Assembly: GCF_029623345.1 (NCBI RefSeq)
Contig: NZ_JAPYKH010000004.1
Coordinates: 124,001-188,000, forward strand
DNA length: 64,000 nt
Source of the DNA: Sphingomonas phyllosphaerae
GTDB taxonomy: Bacteria > Pseudomonadota > Alphaproteobacteria > Sphingomonadales > Sphingomonadaceae
Reading direction: 5' to 3'
Shown here: piece after piece, positions 8,363 through 17,806 of the stretch
Layout of the letters: every line of letters starts with the position of its first letter
Position numbering within the stretch: the stretch's first letter is position 1
Translations under genes and position numbers: made by a program
Notes under the pieces: generated by a model
The model's database searches: none
What the model saw: the letters and a program-made list of their open reading frames with translations, nothing else
Told to the model about the DNA's origin: nothing

Positions 8363-11300
8363 TGTTCACCAAGGTCCTGATCGCCAATCGCGGCGCGATC
8401 GCCTGCCGCATCATCCGCACGCTCAGGGAGATGGGCGTCGGCTCGGTCGCGGTGTTCAGCGACGCGGACGCGGGCTCGGCGCATGTCGCGCAGGCCGACG
8501 AGGCGGTCCGCATCGGCCCCGCCCCCGCGGCCGAGAGCTACCTCGACGTCGAGGCGATCCTCGCCGCGGCGGAGGCGACCGGCGCCGAGGCGATCCACCC
8601 CGGCTACGGCTTCCTCTCGGAGAATACCGCCTTCGCCGAGGCCTGCGCGGCGCGCGGGATCGCCTTCATCGGGCCGACGCCCGACAATATCCGCGCCTTC
8701 GGGCTCAAGCACACCGCGCGCGACCTCGCCGCCGCGCACGGCGTGCCGCTCGCCCCCGGCACCGACCTGCTGCGCGACGAAGCCGCCGCGCTCGCCGCGG
8801 CGGAGCGGATCGGCTATCCGGTGATCCTCAAGGCGACCGCTGGGGGCGGCGGCATCGGCATGAAGGTCTGCGCCGACGCCGCCGACGTGCGCGACGGCTT
8901 CGCCACGGTGGCGCGGCTCGGCGCGGGCAATTTCGGCGACGGCGGCGTCTTCCTCGAGCGTTATGTCGCGCGCGCGCGACACATCGAGGTGCAGGTGTTC
9001 GGCGACGGCGCGGGCCATGTCGTCGCGCTCGGCGAGCGCGACTGCTCGCTCCAGCGGCGTAACCAGAAGGTGGTCGAGGAGACCCCCGCCCCGTTGCTCC
9101 CGCCCGCGACGCGACAGGCGCTGATCGACGCCGCGGTGCGGCTCACGGCGGCCGCGTCGTACCGCTCGGCCGGCACGGTCGAGTTCCTCTACGACGCCGA
9201 GCGCGACGACTTCTTCTTCCTTGAGGTCAACACCCGGCTCCAGGTCGAGCACGGCGTCACCGAGCAGGTCACCGGGGTCGACCTCGTCGAGTGGATGGTG
9301 CGTGGCGCCGCGGGTGACTTCGGCTTTCTCGACGGGTTCGTCGCCGCGCCGCGGGGCGCCTCGATCCAGGTGCGCCTCTACGCCGAGGATCCCGCGCAGG
9401 ACTATCGCCCGAGCTCGGGCCGGCTCGTCGGCGTCAGCTTCCCGGAGGGGCCGCGCGTCGACACCTGGGTCGCGGCGGGGACCGAGGTCTCCGCCTGGTA
9501 CGACCCGATGCTGGCCAAGCTGATCGTCACCGCGCCGACGCGCGACGCCGCCGTCGCCGCGATCCAGGACGCGCTCGACCGCACCGCCATCGCCGGGATC
9601 GAGACCAACCTCGACTGGCTGCGCACGGTGGTGCGCTCCGACGTCTTCACCAGCGGCGCGGTGTCGACGCGCGCGCTCGCCGACATCGCCTACATGCCGC
9701 GCACGATCCGCGTGCTGGCGGGGGGTGCCTCGACCACGGTGCAGGATCATCCCGGTCGGCTCCATCTGTGGCACGTCGGCGTGCCGCCCTCGGGGCCGAT
9801 GGACCCGCTCGCCTTCCGGCTGGGCAACCGGCTGGTCGGCAACGCCGATGACGCCGCCGGGCTGGAGATCACCGCGGCCGGGCCGACCTTGCTGTTCAAC
9901 GCCGCGGCGCGCGTCTGCCTGACGGGCGCCGACTTCGGCGCCACGCTCGATGGCGTGCCGCTCGGCTGCTACGCGCCGATCGACGTCGCCGCGGGGCAGA
10001 CGCTCAAGATCGGGCGGGTCACCGGCGCGGGGATGCGCGGTTATATCCTGGTCGCGGGCGGGCTCGACGTGCCCTTGTTTCTCGGCAGCCGCAGTGCCTT
10101 CACCTTGGGCGAGTTCGGTGGCCATGCCGGGCGCGCGGTGATGATCGGCGACACGCTGCACCTCGCGCGCACCCCGGCCGCTCTGCCAGTCGGGGGGACG
10201 CTCGCTCCCGCCGACCGCCCCGCGATCACGCGCGAGTGGACGCTGCGCGTGCTCTACGGCCCGCACGGCGCGCCCGATTTCTTTACCCCCGGCGACATCG
10301 CGATGCTGCGCGAGACGGCGTGGAAGGTGCATTACAATTCCAACCGCACCGGCGTCCGCCTGCTCGGCCCCAAGCCAGAGTGGGCACGGACCGACGGCGG
10401 CGAGGCCGGGCTGCACCCGTCCAACATCCACGACAATGCCTATGCGATCGGCGCGGTGGACTTCACCGGCGACATGCCGATCATCCTCGGGCCGGACGGG
10501 CCGTCGCTCGGCGGCTTCGTCTGCCCCTTCGTCGTCGCGCAGGCGGACCTGTGGAAGGTCGGCCAGCTCGCCCCCGGCGACAGCGTCCGCTTCGCGCCGA
10601 TTGACGAGGCCAGCGCCGCCGCCGCCGAGCGCGCGCAGGACCAACTGGTCGCCACGCTCACCGGCGCGCCGAAGGAGCCCTCGCCGCGCGACGACGCGCT
10701 CGGCTCGCCCGTGCTGCACCGGATCGCGGCGGAGGGCGTGCGCCCGGCGGTGACCTATCGCCAGCAAGGCGACCGCAACCTGCTGGTCGAATACGGCCCG
10801 ATCGTGCTCGACCTCGAGCTGCGGCTGCGCGTCCACGCGTTGATGCTCGAGGTCGAGCGGACCGGCCTGCCCGGCATCATCGACGTGACGCCGGGGATCC
10901 GCTCGCTCCAGCTCCATTACGACAGCCGGCTGCTGTCGCAGGCGGCGCTGCTCGACGCGCTGGTCGCGGCGGAGGAGCGGCTGGGCGGGCTCGACGACTT
11001 CGAGATCCCCTCGCGCGTCGTCCACCTGCCGCTGTCGTGGCAGGACCCGGCGATCTACCAGACGATCGACAAGTACATGGAGTCGGTGCGCGACGACGCG
11101 CCCTGGTGTCCGGACAACATCGAGTTCATTCGCCGCGTCAACGGGCTGGACAGCCTCGACGCGGTCAAGCGGATCGTCTTCGACGCCGACTATCTCGTGA
11201 TGGGGCTGGGCGACGTCTACCTCGGCGCGCCGGTGGCCACCCCGATCGACCCGCGCCACCGCCTCGTCACCACCAAATACAATCCGGCGCGGACCTGGAC

Positions 11301-11973
11301 CCCGCCCAACGTGGTCGGCATCGGCGGCGCGTACATGTGCATTTACGGCATGGAGGGGCCGGGCGGCTATCAGCTGTTCGGCCGCACCATCCAGGTGTGG
11401 AACGCGTGGCGGCAGACCGATGCCTTTCGTGACGGCAAGCCCTGGCTGCTGCGCTTCTTCGACCGGGTCCGCTTCTTTCCAGTCAGCCACGACGAGCTGA
11501 CCGAGTGGCGACGCGACTTCCCGCTCGGCCGGCGCGCGATCCGGATCGAGGAGGAGGTGTTCCGCCTCTCCGACTATCGCGCCTTCCTCGCCGAGAATGC
11601 CGAGACGATCGACGCCTTCCAGGCGCGGCGCCAGGCCGCCTTCGACGGGGAGCGCGCCGCCTGGGAGCGCGACGGCGAGTTCGACCGGGTCGCCGCGCTG
11701 ACCGAAGAGGCCGACTCCGCCGCGACCGACACCGAGATCGTGCTGCCCGACGGATGTGAGATGGTGGAAGCGCCGTTCGGCGGCAGCCTGTGGAAACTGC
11801 TCGTCGCCGACGGCGCGCGCGTGAGCGCGGGCGACACGATCGCGATCATCGAGGCGATGAAGATGGAATCGGCGGTGATCAGCCCGGTCAGCGGGGTCGT
11901 GCGCGGCATCTACGTGCAGGAGAAACAGGCGCTCTCGCCCGGGCGCGCGATGCTGGCGGTGGAGGTGGCATGA
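8362..11973 (+). CDS. Biotin-dependent guanidine/urea carboxylase
   Basis: Single-chain carboxylase of 1203 residues. Domains in order: biotin carboxylase (about 1-445, opening MFTKVLIANRGAIACRI, ATP-grasp glycine loop at about 157-169); KipA-like half of the carboxyltransferase (about 446-780); KipI-like half (about 795-1020, with GIGGAYMCIYGMEGPGG near 988); and a biotinyl carrier domain whose biotinylated lysine is Lys1167 in EAMKMES. Members of this family carboxylate urea to allophanate or guanidine to carboxyguanidine, using ATP and bicarbonate. The adjacent DUF1989 pair favours guanidine. The ATG at 8362 is chosen from the conserved N-terminus and the TGATG overlap; the frame is open further upstream. 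Its stop overlaps the next ATG (ATGA). Confidence 0.92.
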   Translation: MFTKVLIANRGAIACRIIRTLREMGVGSVAVFSDADAGSAHVAQADEAVRIGPAPAAESYLDVEAILAAAEATGAEAIHPGYGFLSENTAFAEACAARGIAFIGPTPDNIRAFGLKHTARDLAAAHGVPLAPGTDLLRDEAAALAAAERIGYPVILKATAGGGGIGMKVCADAADVRDGFATVARLGAGNFGDGGVFLERYVARARHIEVQVFGDGAGHVVALGERDCSLQRRNQKVVEETPAPLLPPATRQALIDAAVRLTAAASYRSAGTVEFLYDAERDDFFFLEVNTRLQVEHGVTEQVTGVDLVEWMVRGAAGDFGFLDGFVAAPRGASIQVRLYAEDPAQDYRPSSGRLVGVSFPEGPRVDTWVAAGTEVSAWYDPMLAKLIVTAPTRDAAVAAIQDALDRTAIAGIETNLDWLRTVVRSDVFTSGAVSTRALADIAYMPRTIRVLAGGASTTVQDHPGRLHLWHVGVPPSGPMDPLAFRLGNRLVGNADDAAGLEITAAGPTLLFNAAARVCLTGADFGATLDGVPLGCYAPIDVAAGQTLKIGRVTGAGMRGYILVAGGLDVPLFLGSRSAFTLGEFGGHAGRAVMIGDTLHLARTPAALPVGGTLAPADRPAITREWTLRVLYGPHGAPDFFTPGDIAMLRETAWKVHYNSNRTGVRLLGPKPEWARTDGGEAGLHPSNIHDNAYAIGAVDFTGDMPIILGPDGPSLGGFVCPFVVAQADLWKVGQLAPGDSVRFAPIDEASAAAAERAQDQLVATLTGAPKEPSPRDDALGSPVLHRIAAEGVRPAVTYRQQGDRNLLVEYGPIVLDLELRLRVHALMLEVERTGLPGIIDVTPGIRSLQLHYDSRLLSQAALLDALVAAEERLGGLDDFEIPSRVVHLPLSWQDPAIYQTIDKYMESVRDDAPWCPDNIEFIRRVNGLDSLDAVKRIVFDADYLVMGLGDVYLGAPVATPIDPRHRLVTTKYNPARTWTPPNVVGIGGAYMCIYGMEGPGGYQLFGRTIQVWNAWRQTDAFRDGKPWLLRFFDRVRFFPVSHDELTEWRRDFPLGRRAIRIEEEVFRLSDYRAFLAENAETIDAFQARRQAAFDGERAAWERDGEFDRVAALTEEADSAATDTEIVLPDGCEMVEAPFGGSLWKLLVADGARVSAGDTIAIIEAMKMESAVISPVSGVVRGIYVQEKQALSPGRAMLAVEVA

Positions 11974-13754
11974 GCGCGCCGCGCTGCCACGTCGCCCCGC
12001 TCGCCGCCGCGGTCAACGCCGGCGCGACCAGCGCGGTCGCGGTCGCGCGCGAAGCGCTGGCGCGGGTCGCCGCTTATGCCGAGGTGCAGCCCGCGGTGTG
12101 GATCACACGGCTCGACGAGGAAACGGTGCTGCGCGCCGCCGCCGCCGTCGACGCGCGCGTGGCGGCGGGGGAGACGCTGCCGCTCGCGGGCGTGCCCTTC
12201 GCGATCAAGGACAATATCGACCTCGCCGCGGTGCCGACCACCGCCGCCTGCCCCGACTTCGCCTATACACCCGCCGACTCCGCCGAGGTGGTCAAGCGCC
12301 TGGTCGCCGCGGGCGCGGTGCCGGTGGGCAAGGCCAACCTCGACCAGTTCGCCACCGGGCTCAACGGCACGCGCAGCCCCTATGGCGCGCCCGCCTGCGT
12401 GTTCAACCGCGCCTATGTCAGCGGCGGCTCCAGCTCGGGCTCGGCGGTGGCGGTCGCCGCCGGGCTGGTCGCCTTCGCGCTCGGCACCGACACCGCCGGA
12501 TCGGGGCGCGTCCCCGCCGCGTTCAACGGGCTGATCGGGCTCAAGCCGACCAAAGGGCGGTGGAGCACGACGGGACTGGTGCCCGCCTGCCGCACACTCG
12601 ACTGCATCACCGTGCTCACTCACACGATCGCGGACGCGCGGATCGTCGATGCTGTGGTCGCCGGCTTCGACCCGGCCGACGCCTATTCGCGCGACGGCGA
12701 GGAGCGCGCACTCGCGCCGCGCCGCGTCGGCGTGCCGCGACCCGACCAGCGGCTCTTCCTCGGCGATGCCGCGGCGGAGCGGCTGTACGAGCGCGCGCTG
12801 GCCATGTTCGCCGCGCAGGGCGCCGAGCTGGTCGAGCTCGACATGACGCCGCTGCGCGAGGCGGCGATGCTGCTGTACGGCGGCCCGTGGGTGGCGGAGC
12901 GGATCGCCGCGGCGCTGCCGCTGCTCGACGAGCGGCCCGAAGCGTTCGACCCAACCGTCCGCGCCATCCTGGAAGATGGGCGCGACACCAGCGGCGTGGA
13001 CGTGTTCCGCGGCCAGTACCGCCTCGCCGAGCTGCAGCGCGCGGCGGACGCGATGTGGCAGCGCGTCGACCTGCTCGCGCTGCCGACCGCGCCGACGATC
13101 TACCGCATCGCCGAGATGCGTGCCGCGCCGATCGCGCTCAACAGCAACCTCGGCCTCTACACCAACTTCGTGAACCTGCTCGACATGGCCGCACTGGCCG
13201 TGCCGGCGGGCTGGCGCGACAATGGCACCGGCTTCGGCGTCACGCTGATCGCGCCGGCGTGGAGCGACGTCAGCCTGCTCGACGCCGGGCAGGCCTATCT
13301 CGACGCCGCCGCACTCTCCCCTCCCCCGCCACTTCACATTGAGGACAGAATGGACACAGTGAAGCTCGCCGTCGTCGGCGCCCATCTCGAGGGCATGCCG
13401 CTGCACTGGCAACTCACCTCGCGCGGGGCGCGGCTGGTCGCCGCCACCACCACCGCGCCCAGCTACCGGCTCTACGCGATGGCGAACAGCACGCCACCGA
13501 AGCCAGCGCTGATCCACGCCGCCGACGGCGCCGCGATCGCCGTCGAGGTGTACGAACTCGACGTCGCCGCGTTTGGCAGCTTCGTGGCGGAGGTGCCCGC
13601 GCCGCTGGCGATCGGTTCGGTGACGCTCGCAGATGGGGCGGTCGTGAAGGGCTTCGTGGCCGAGCCGCGCGCGATGGAGGGCGCCGAGGACATCACCGCG
13701 CTCGGCGGCTGGCGTGCCTATATCGACGGCCTGTCGCGCCCGGCCGGGGCGTGA
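11970..13754 (+). CDS. atzF: Allophanate hydrolase
   Basis: Hydrolyses allophanate to ammonia and carbon dioxide, the last step of the pathway encoded here. The 594-residue protein has an amidase-signature domain with Lys80 (AIKDNID), the glycine/serine-rich loop SGGSSSGSAVAV (151-162) and nucleophile Ser178 in GTDTAGSGR, followed by the AtzF-type C-terminal domain (about 465-590, with VGAHLEGMPLHWQL). Length matches AtzF, about 600 residues. The ATG at 11970 overlaps the carboxylase TGA, and the kinase gene overlaps its own stop (GTGA at 13751-13754). In fungi the equivalent activity is fused to urea carboxylase; here it is separate. Confidence 0.93.
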   Translation: MSAPRCHVAPLAAAVNAGATSAVAVAREALARVAAYAEVQPAVWITRLDEETVLRAAAAVDARVAAGETLPLAGVPFAIKDNIDLAAVPTTAACPDFAYTPADSAEVVKRLVAAGAVPVGKANLDQFATGLNGTRSPYGAPACVFNRAYVSGGSSSGSAVAVAAGLVAFALGTDTAGSGRVPAAFNGLIGLKPTKGRWSTTGLVPACRTLDCITVLTHTIADARIVDAVVAGFDPADAYSRDGEERALAPRRVGVPRPDQRLFLGDAAAERLYERALAMFAAQGAELVELDMTPLREAAMLLYGGPWVAERIAAALPLLDERPEAFDPTVRAILEDGRDTSGVDVFRGQYRLAELQRAADAMWQRVDLLALPTAPTIYRIAEMRAAPIALNSNLGLYTNFVNLLDMAALAVPAGWRDNGTGFGVTLIAPAWSDVSLLDAGQAYLDAAALSPPPPLHIEDRMDTVKLAVVGAHLEGMPLHWQLTSRGARLVAATTTAPSYRLYAMANSTPPKPALIHAADGAAIAVEVYELDVAAFGSFVAEVPAPLAIGSVTLADGAVVKGFVAEPRAMEGAEDITALGGWRAYIDGLSRPAGA

Positions 13755-15217
13755 CCGCCGCGGCCGACCCTACCGACGGCGCGCCGCTCGACGCCGAGCC
13801 TGACGCGCACGCGCACGCGTTGGCCGAGCTGCGGCGCGCGCGGGAGTCGGCCGAGGCGGCCAACGAGGCCAAGACGCGCTACCTCGTCGCGGTGAGCCAC
13901 GAGATCCGCTCGCCGCTCAACGTCATCTACGGATACGCACAGCTGCTCGAGCGCGACCACAGTCTCTCGGGCGCGGAGGCGGGCACGATCATCCGCCGCT
14001 CGGCCGAGCATGTCACGAATCTGGTCGAGGGGCTGCTCGAGATCTCGCGGATCGAGAGCGGGGTGCTGACGATCCGGCAGGACCTCGTCGACCTGCGCGC
14101 TTTGCTCCAGCACGTTGTCGACATGTTCCGCATGCAGGCGAGCGCCAAGGGGCTGACGCTGACGCTCGACGTGCGCGACCGGCTACCCGATCAGGTCAAG
14201 GCGGACGAGAAGCGACTGCGCCAGATCCTCATCAACCTCGTCTCCAATGCCATCAAATACACGCCCGCGGGTCAGGTCACGCTCGCGGTGGGTTATCGCA
14301 GCCAGGTCGCCGACATCGAGGTGATCGACACCGGCATCGGCATTCCTCCCGAGGACCTCGAGCGCGTGTTCGAGCCGTTCGATCGCGGCAGCCTCGCGGC
14401 GGCGCAGCGCCAGCCCGGGATCGGGCTCGGCCTTGCCATCACGCGCGTGCTCGCCCGCGTGCTGGGCGGCGACGTCGCGGTGAGCAGCACGCCGGGCGCG
14501 GGCAGCACGTTCCGCTTCCGCGCCATGCTGCCGTCGCCCGCGGTGCCGGCGCGGACGGGCGGCCGGCGCGGGCGGATCACCGGCTATGAGGGACCGCGTC
14601 GCACCGTGCTGGTGATCGACGACGACCCGGCGCAGCGCCACATTCTGCGCGCGCTGCTCGGCGGGCTCGGCTTCGTGGTGCACGCCGCCGCGGACGGTTC
14701 GGAAGGCATCGCGCTCGCCGCCGAGGTCACGCCCGATATCGTCCTGCTCGACATCCAGATGCCGGGGCTCAACGGCTGGCAGGTCGCCGAGCGGCTGCGC
14801 GCGGTGCACGGCGCGGCGCTGCGCATCGTGATGGTCTCGGCCGACGCGCACGCCTTCCGTGCCGGCGGCGACGGGCGCAGCAGCCACGACGCCTTCGTCA
14901 CCAAGCCGGTCGAGCTGGACACGCTCGTGGCGCTGATCGGCACGCAGCTCGGGCTGCGCTGGGAGGAGGCTGAGCCGGTCGCGCCCGCCGCTTCGCTTGC
15001 CGTGCCCGAGACTGGCCTACCGCCCGACGCCGCGCCGCTGCTGGCGCGCGTGCGCGAACTCGTCGAGGTCGGCCATGTGCGCGGGGTCGAGCGCGCGATC
15101 GACGATCTCGCGAGTGCGATCCCTGCCGCCGGCGCGCTCGCCGCGGTGCTGCGGCGGCAGCTCGGCGATTTCGACCTGCGCGCGCTCCTCGGCACGATCG
15201 ACGATGCGACGCGCTGA
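13751..15217 (+). CDS. Hybrid histidine kinase without sensor domain
   Basis: A 488-residue soluble kinase. After about 40 residues of coiled-coil-like sequence comes the HisKA box VSHEIRSPLN with phospho-acceptor His50, then the ATPase domain (N box around Asn166, DTGIGIP at 193-199, GIGLGLAI at 223-230), and a C-terminal receiver domain (about 284-405) with acidic VLVIDDDP and phospho-acceptor Asp334 in LLDIQMPG. The last 80 residues could be a degenerate transfer or helical domain. There is no transmembrane or recognisable sensory domain. It starts with GTG overlapping the atzF stop and overlaps the response regulator gene by 14 bases, so it is in the same operon. Confidence 0.88.
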   Translation: MTAAADPTDGAPLDAEPDAHAHALAELRRARESAEAANEAKTRYLVAVSHEIRSPLNVIYGYAQLLERDHSLSGAEAGTIIRRSAEHVTNLVEGLLEISRIESGVLTIRQDLVDLRALLQHVVDMFRMQASAKGLTLTLDVRDRLPDQVKADEKRLRQILINLVSNAIKYTPAGQVTLAVGYRSQVADIEVIDTGIGIPPEDLERVFEPFDRGSLAAAQRQPGIGLGLAITRVLARVLGGDVAVSSTPGAGSTFRFRAMLPSPAVPARTGGRRGRITGYEGPRRTVLVIDDDPAQRHILRALLGGLGFVVHAAADGSEGIALAAEVTPDIVLLDIQMPGLNGWQVAERLRAVHGAALRIVMVSADAHAFRAGGDGRSSHDAFVTKPVELDTLVALIGTQLGLRWEEAEPVAPAASLAVPETGLPPDAAPLLARVRELVEVGHVRGVERAIDDLASAIPAAGALAAVLRRQLGDFDLRALLGTIDDATR

Positions 15218-16133
15218 CCCGACGGACTCGTCGCGACCCGTCGTCCTGGTGGTGGACGACACGCCCGACGCGCTGCGCTTCTTGACCAGCACGCTCGAGG
15301 ACGCGGGCATGAACGTGCTGATCGCGATCAATGGCCGCGCCGCGCTCGATCTGCTCCAGCGCGTCACCCCCGACCTGATCCTGATGGACGCAGTGATGCC
15401 GCAGCTCGACGGCTTCGAGACGACGCGGCAGATCAAGGCCAACCCCGCCTTCCAGCACCTTCCGATCATCTTCATGACCGGGCTGACCGAGACCGAGCAT
15501 GTCGTCCGTGCGCTCGACGCCGGCGGCATCGACTTTGTCAGCAAGCCGTTCGAGCTCGACGAGCTGCTCGCGCGCATCCGCGTCCATCTCGCCACCGCGC
15601 GCGTGGCGCACGGCAGCCAGCTCGCGCTCGACACCAGCGGGCGACCGGCGCTGGCGGTCGATCGCGCGGGCGAGCCGCAGTGGCTGACCCCGGTCGCCGG
15701 CGCGATGCTCGAGCGACTATTCCCCGGCTGGTCGGCGGCGTCGGGCACCTTGCCCGCGCCCTTCGCCGCCGCATTGCGCCAGCTCCAGGCGAGCGCACCG
15801 GCGCCGGGCGCGCGGATCAGCGTGTCCGCGGGCGAGCGCACGCTGGAGGCCGGGCTGCTGCGCTGCACGCCGGCGGCGCAATGGGTCTTCCGCCTGTCCG
15901 AGCGGCACGAGGGCGAGGAGAAGACGATCCTCGCCGCGCAGCACGGCCTGACCTCGCGCGAGGCCGAGGTGCTGCTCTGGATCAGCCGCGGCAAGCCGAA
16001 CCGCGAGGTCAGCGAAATTCTCCAGATCAGCCCGCGTACGGTGAACAAGCATCTCGAGCAGATTTTCGAGAAAATGGGCGTGGAGAATCGCGCGTCGGCG
16101 ACGGCGATCGCGGTCACCACGCTGACACGGTAG
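15204..16133 (+). CDS. LuxR-family response regulator (REC - linker - HTH)
   Basis: A 309-residue regulator with an N-terminal receiver domain (about 12-130; acidic LVVDDTPD, phospho-acceptor Asp62 in LMDAVMPQ), a long middle region of about 110 residues that is not an obvious known domain, and a C-terminal LuxR/GerE helix-turn-helix (about 245-305; LTSREAEVLLWISRGKPN, then ISPRTVNKHLEQIFEKMGV). It most likely receives phosphate from the kinase encoded just upstream, with which it overlaps by 14 bases. The ATG at 15204 places the receiver at the usual distance from the N-terminus. Control of the carboxylase operon is the simplest inference from gene order. Confidence 0.88.
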   Translation: MRRADPTDSSRPVVLVVDDTPDALRFLTSTLEDAGMNVLIAINGRAALDLLQRVTPDLILMDAVMPQLDGFETTRQIKANPAFQHLPIIFMTGLTETEHVVRALDAGGIDFVSKPFELDELLARIRVHLATARVAHGSQLALDTSGRPALAVDRAGEPQWLTPVAGAMLERLFPGWSAASGTLPAPFAAALRQLQASAPAPGARISVSAGERTLEAGLLRCTPAAQWVFRLSERHEGEEKTILAAQHGLTSREAEVLLWISRGKPNREVSEILQISPRTVNKHLEQIFEKMGVENRASATAIAVTTLTR

Positions 16134-16140
16134 AAGGACG

Positions 16141-17718
16141 ATGGATCGACCGCCCGACGCGACCGCCAACGCGATCCGCGGCGCGCTCGCGCGCGGCGAG
16201 GTCGCGACGGCGCTCGCCGCGGCCGACCGCTGGCGCCATGCCGCGCCCGACGCGGCCGAGCCCTTCTTCCTCGCCGGCGTGGCGAGCGCGATGCTCGGCC
16301 AGGTCAGCGCCGGGATCGCGCTGATCGAGCAGGCGATCGAGCGCGACGGACGCGGCGAATTTCATGCGCAGCTCGCGCGGCTGTACACGCTGGTGCGGCG
16401 CGACGATGCCGCCGCGCGCGCGCTGGCGGCGGCCGAGACCGCGCCGCCGGGAGACGCGCTGGGGCGCGACACGATGGGCTGCGTCTATGCGCGGCTGGGC
16501 GATCATGCCGCCTCGCTGCCGCACTTCGCCGCGGCGGTGCGGCTTGAGCCGGCAAACCCCGCGTTCCGCTACAATCACGCCGCCGCGCTGAGCTTCGTCG
16601 GGCGGCAGGCGGAGGCCGAGGACGCGCTGGAGGCGCTGATCGCGCGCGCGCCGGCGGACGCGCGCGCGCACCACCTGCTCGCCGGGCTGCGGCGCCAGAC
16701 GCCCGAGCGTCACCATGTCGACCGCCTCGCCGCCGCGCGCGCCGCCGCCACGGTGCCGCGCGACCGGCTGCTGCTCGGCTACGCGCTCGCCAAGGAGCTG
16801 GACGACCTCGCCGACCCGCACGGCGCCTTCGCGATCCTGGCGCAGACCAATGCCGAGCACCGCGCCACCTTGCCCTACCGCTTCGCCGACGATGCGGCGA
16901 TCTTCGACGCGATCGAGGCGTGCTGGGCGACTGCCGCGGCGCAACCGGCATCCGACACGCCGAGCGCGGCACCGATCCTCGTCGTCGGCATGCCGCGCAC
17001 CGGCACCACGTTGGTCGACCGCATCCTGTCCTCGCACCCCGAGGTGGAGAGTGCGGGCGAGTTGCAGGCGCTGCCGCTGGCGGTCAAGGCGGCCGCCGGC
17101 ACGCGCGAGCGCCGCGTGCTCGACCCCGACACGATCCGCGCCGCGGCGCGCGCCGACCCGGCTGCGATCGGGCGCGACTATCTCGCCCGGGCGGCACCGC
17201 ACGTGGCGGGACGCCGACCCCGTTTCGTCGACAAATTCCCCGGCAACTTCCTGTACCTCGGCCTGATCGCGCGCGCGCTGCCGCAGGCCGCGATCGTGTG
17301 CCTGCGACGCGACGCGCTCGACACCGTCCTCGCCAACTTCCGCAACCTGTTCGCGGTCGGCTCGCGCTACTACAACTATAGCTACGACCTGCTCGACACT
17401 GCCGCTTATTACCAGCGCTTCGACCGGCTGATGGCGCTCTGGCGCGCGGCGCTGCCGGGCCGCGTGCTCGAGCTCGGCTACGAGGCGCTGGTCGAGGATC
17501 AGGCGGGGCAGACGCGCCGGCTGCTCGACCATTGCGGGCTGAGCTGGTCCGATGCCTGCCTCGACTTCCAGGCGAATGCCGCGCCCGTGTCCACCCCCAG
17601 CGCCGCGCAGGTGCGCCGTCCGCTGTACCGCGACGCCGTCGGACGCTGGCGCCGGCACGCCGAGGCGCTGGAACCGGCGCGCGCCTTCCTGCGAAGCCGC
17701 GGCATTGCGGTCGAGTGA
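16141..17718 (+). CDS. TPR-repeat sulfotransferase family protein
   Basis: A 525-residue protein with tetratricopeptide-like helical repeats over about 1-230 and a P-loop sulfotransferase domain from about 278. The 5'-phosphosulfate-binding loop is PILVVGMPRTGTTLVDR, with PRTGTT at 285-290, and a 3'-phosphate-binding region is suggested by IVCLRRDALDTVLANFRN. The family transfers sulfate from PAPS to unknown acceptors in most bacteria. It begins seven bases after the response regulator stop, so it may be read from the end of the same transcript, although no functional tie to nitrogen metabolism is apparent. Confidence 0.85.
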   Translation: MDRPPDATANAIRGALARGEVATALAAADRWRHAAPDAAEPFFLAGVASAMLGQVSAGIALIEQAIERDGRGEFHAQLARLYTLVRRDDAAARALAAAETAPPGDALGRDTMGCVYARLGDHAASLPHFAAAVRLEPANPAFRYNHAAALSFVGRQAEAEDALEALIARAPADARAHHLLAGLRRQTPERHHVDRLAAARAAATVPRDRLLLGYALAKELDDLADPHGAFAILAQTNAEHRATLPYRFADDAAIFDAIEACWATAAAQPASDTPSAAPILVVGMPRTGTTLVDRILSSHPEVESAGELQALPLAVKAAAGTRERRVLDPDTIRAAARADPAAIGRDYLARAAPHVAGRRPRFVDKFPGNFLYLGLIARALPQAAIVCLRRDALDTVLANFRNLFAVGSRYYNYSYDLLDTAAYYQRFDRLMALWRAALPGRVLELGYEALVEDQAGQTRRLLDHCGLSWSDACLDFQANAAPVSTPSAAQVRRPLYRDAVGRWRRHAEALEPARAFLRSRGIAVE

Positions 17719-17731
17719 CGCGGCTACGTCA
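17716..17731. promoter_or_regulatory. TGACG/CGTCA inverted repeat before second hydroxylase gene
   Basis: TGACG at 17716-17720 pairs with CGTCA at 17727-17731, the latter forming TACGTCA with the preceding two bases. The left arm includes the stop codon of the sulfotransferase gene. It lies 76-91 bases before the start at 17807 and recalls the motif before the paralogous gene (991-1013). Short arms make this tentative. Confidence 0.22.
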
Positions 17732-17806
17732 TTCGCCCACCTGCGAGCGATGCAGCGCTTGCTTTAGCCTCCATGGCACGACTCTGATGTGTGCGAGCGG
17801 GTGACG

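Noticed and set aside
8071..11490. Very long open frame (about 1139 codons) antisense to the carboxylase gene
   Set aside because: Arg/Asp/Ala-rich composition typical of an antisense frame of a GC-rich gene; no domain resemblance.
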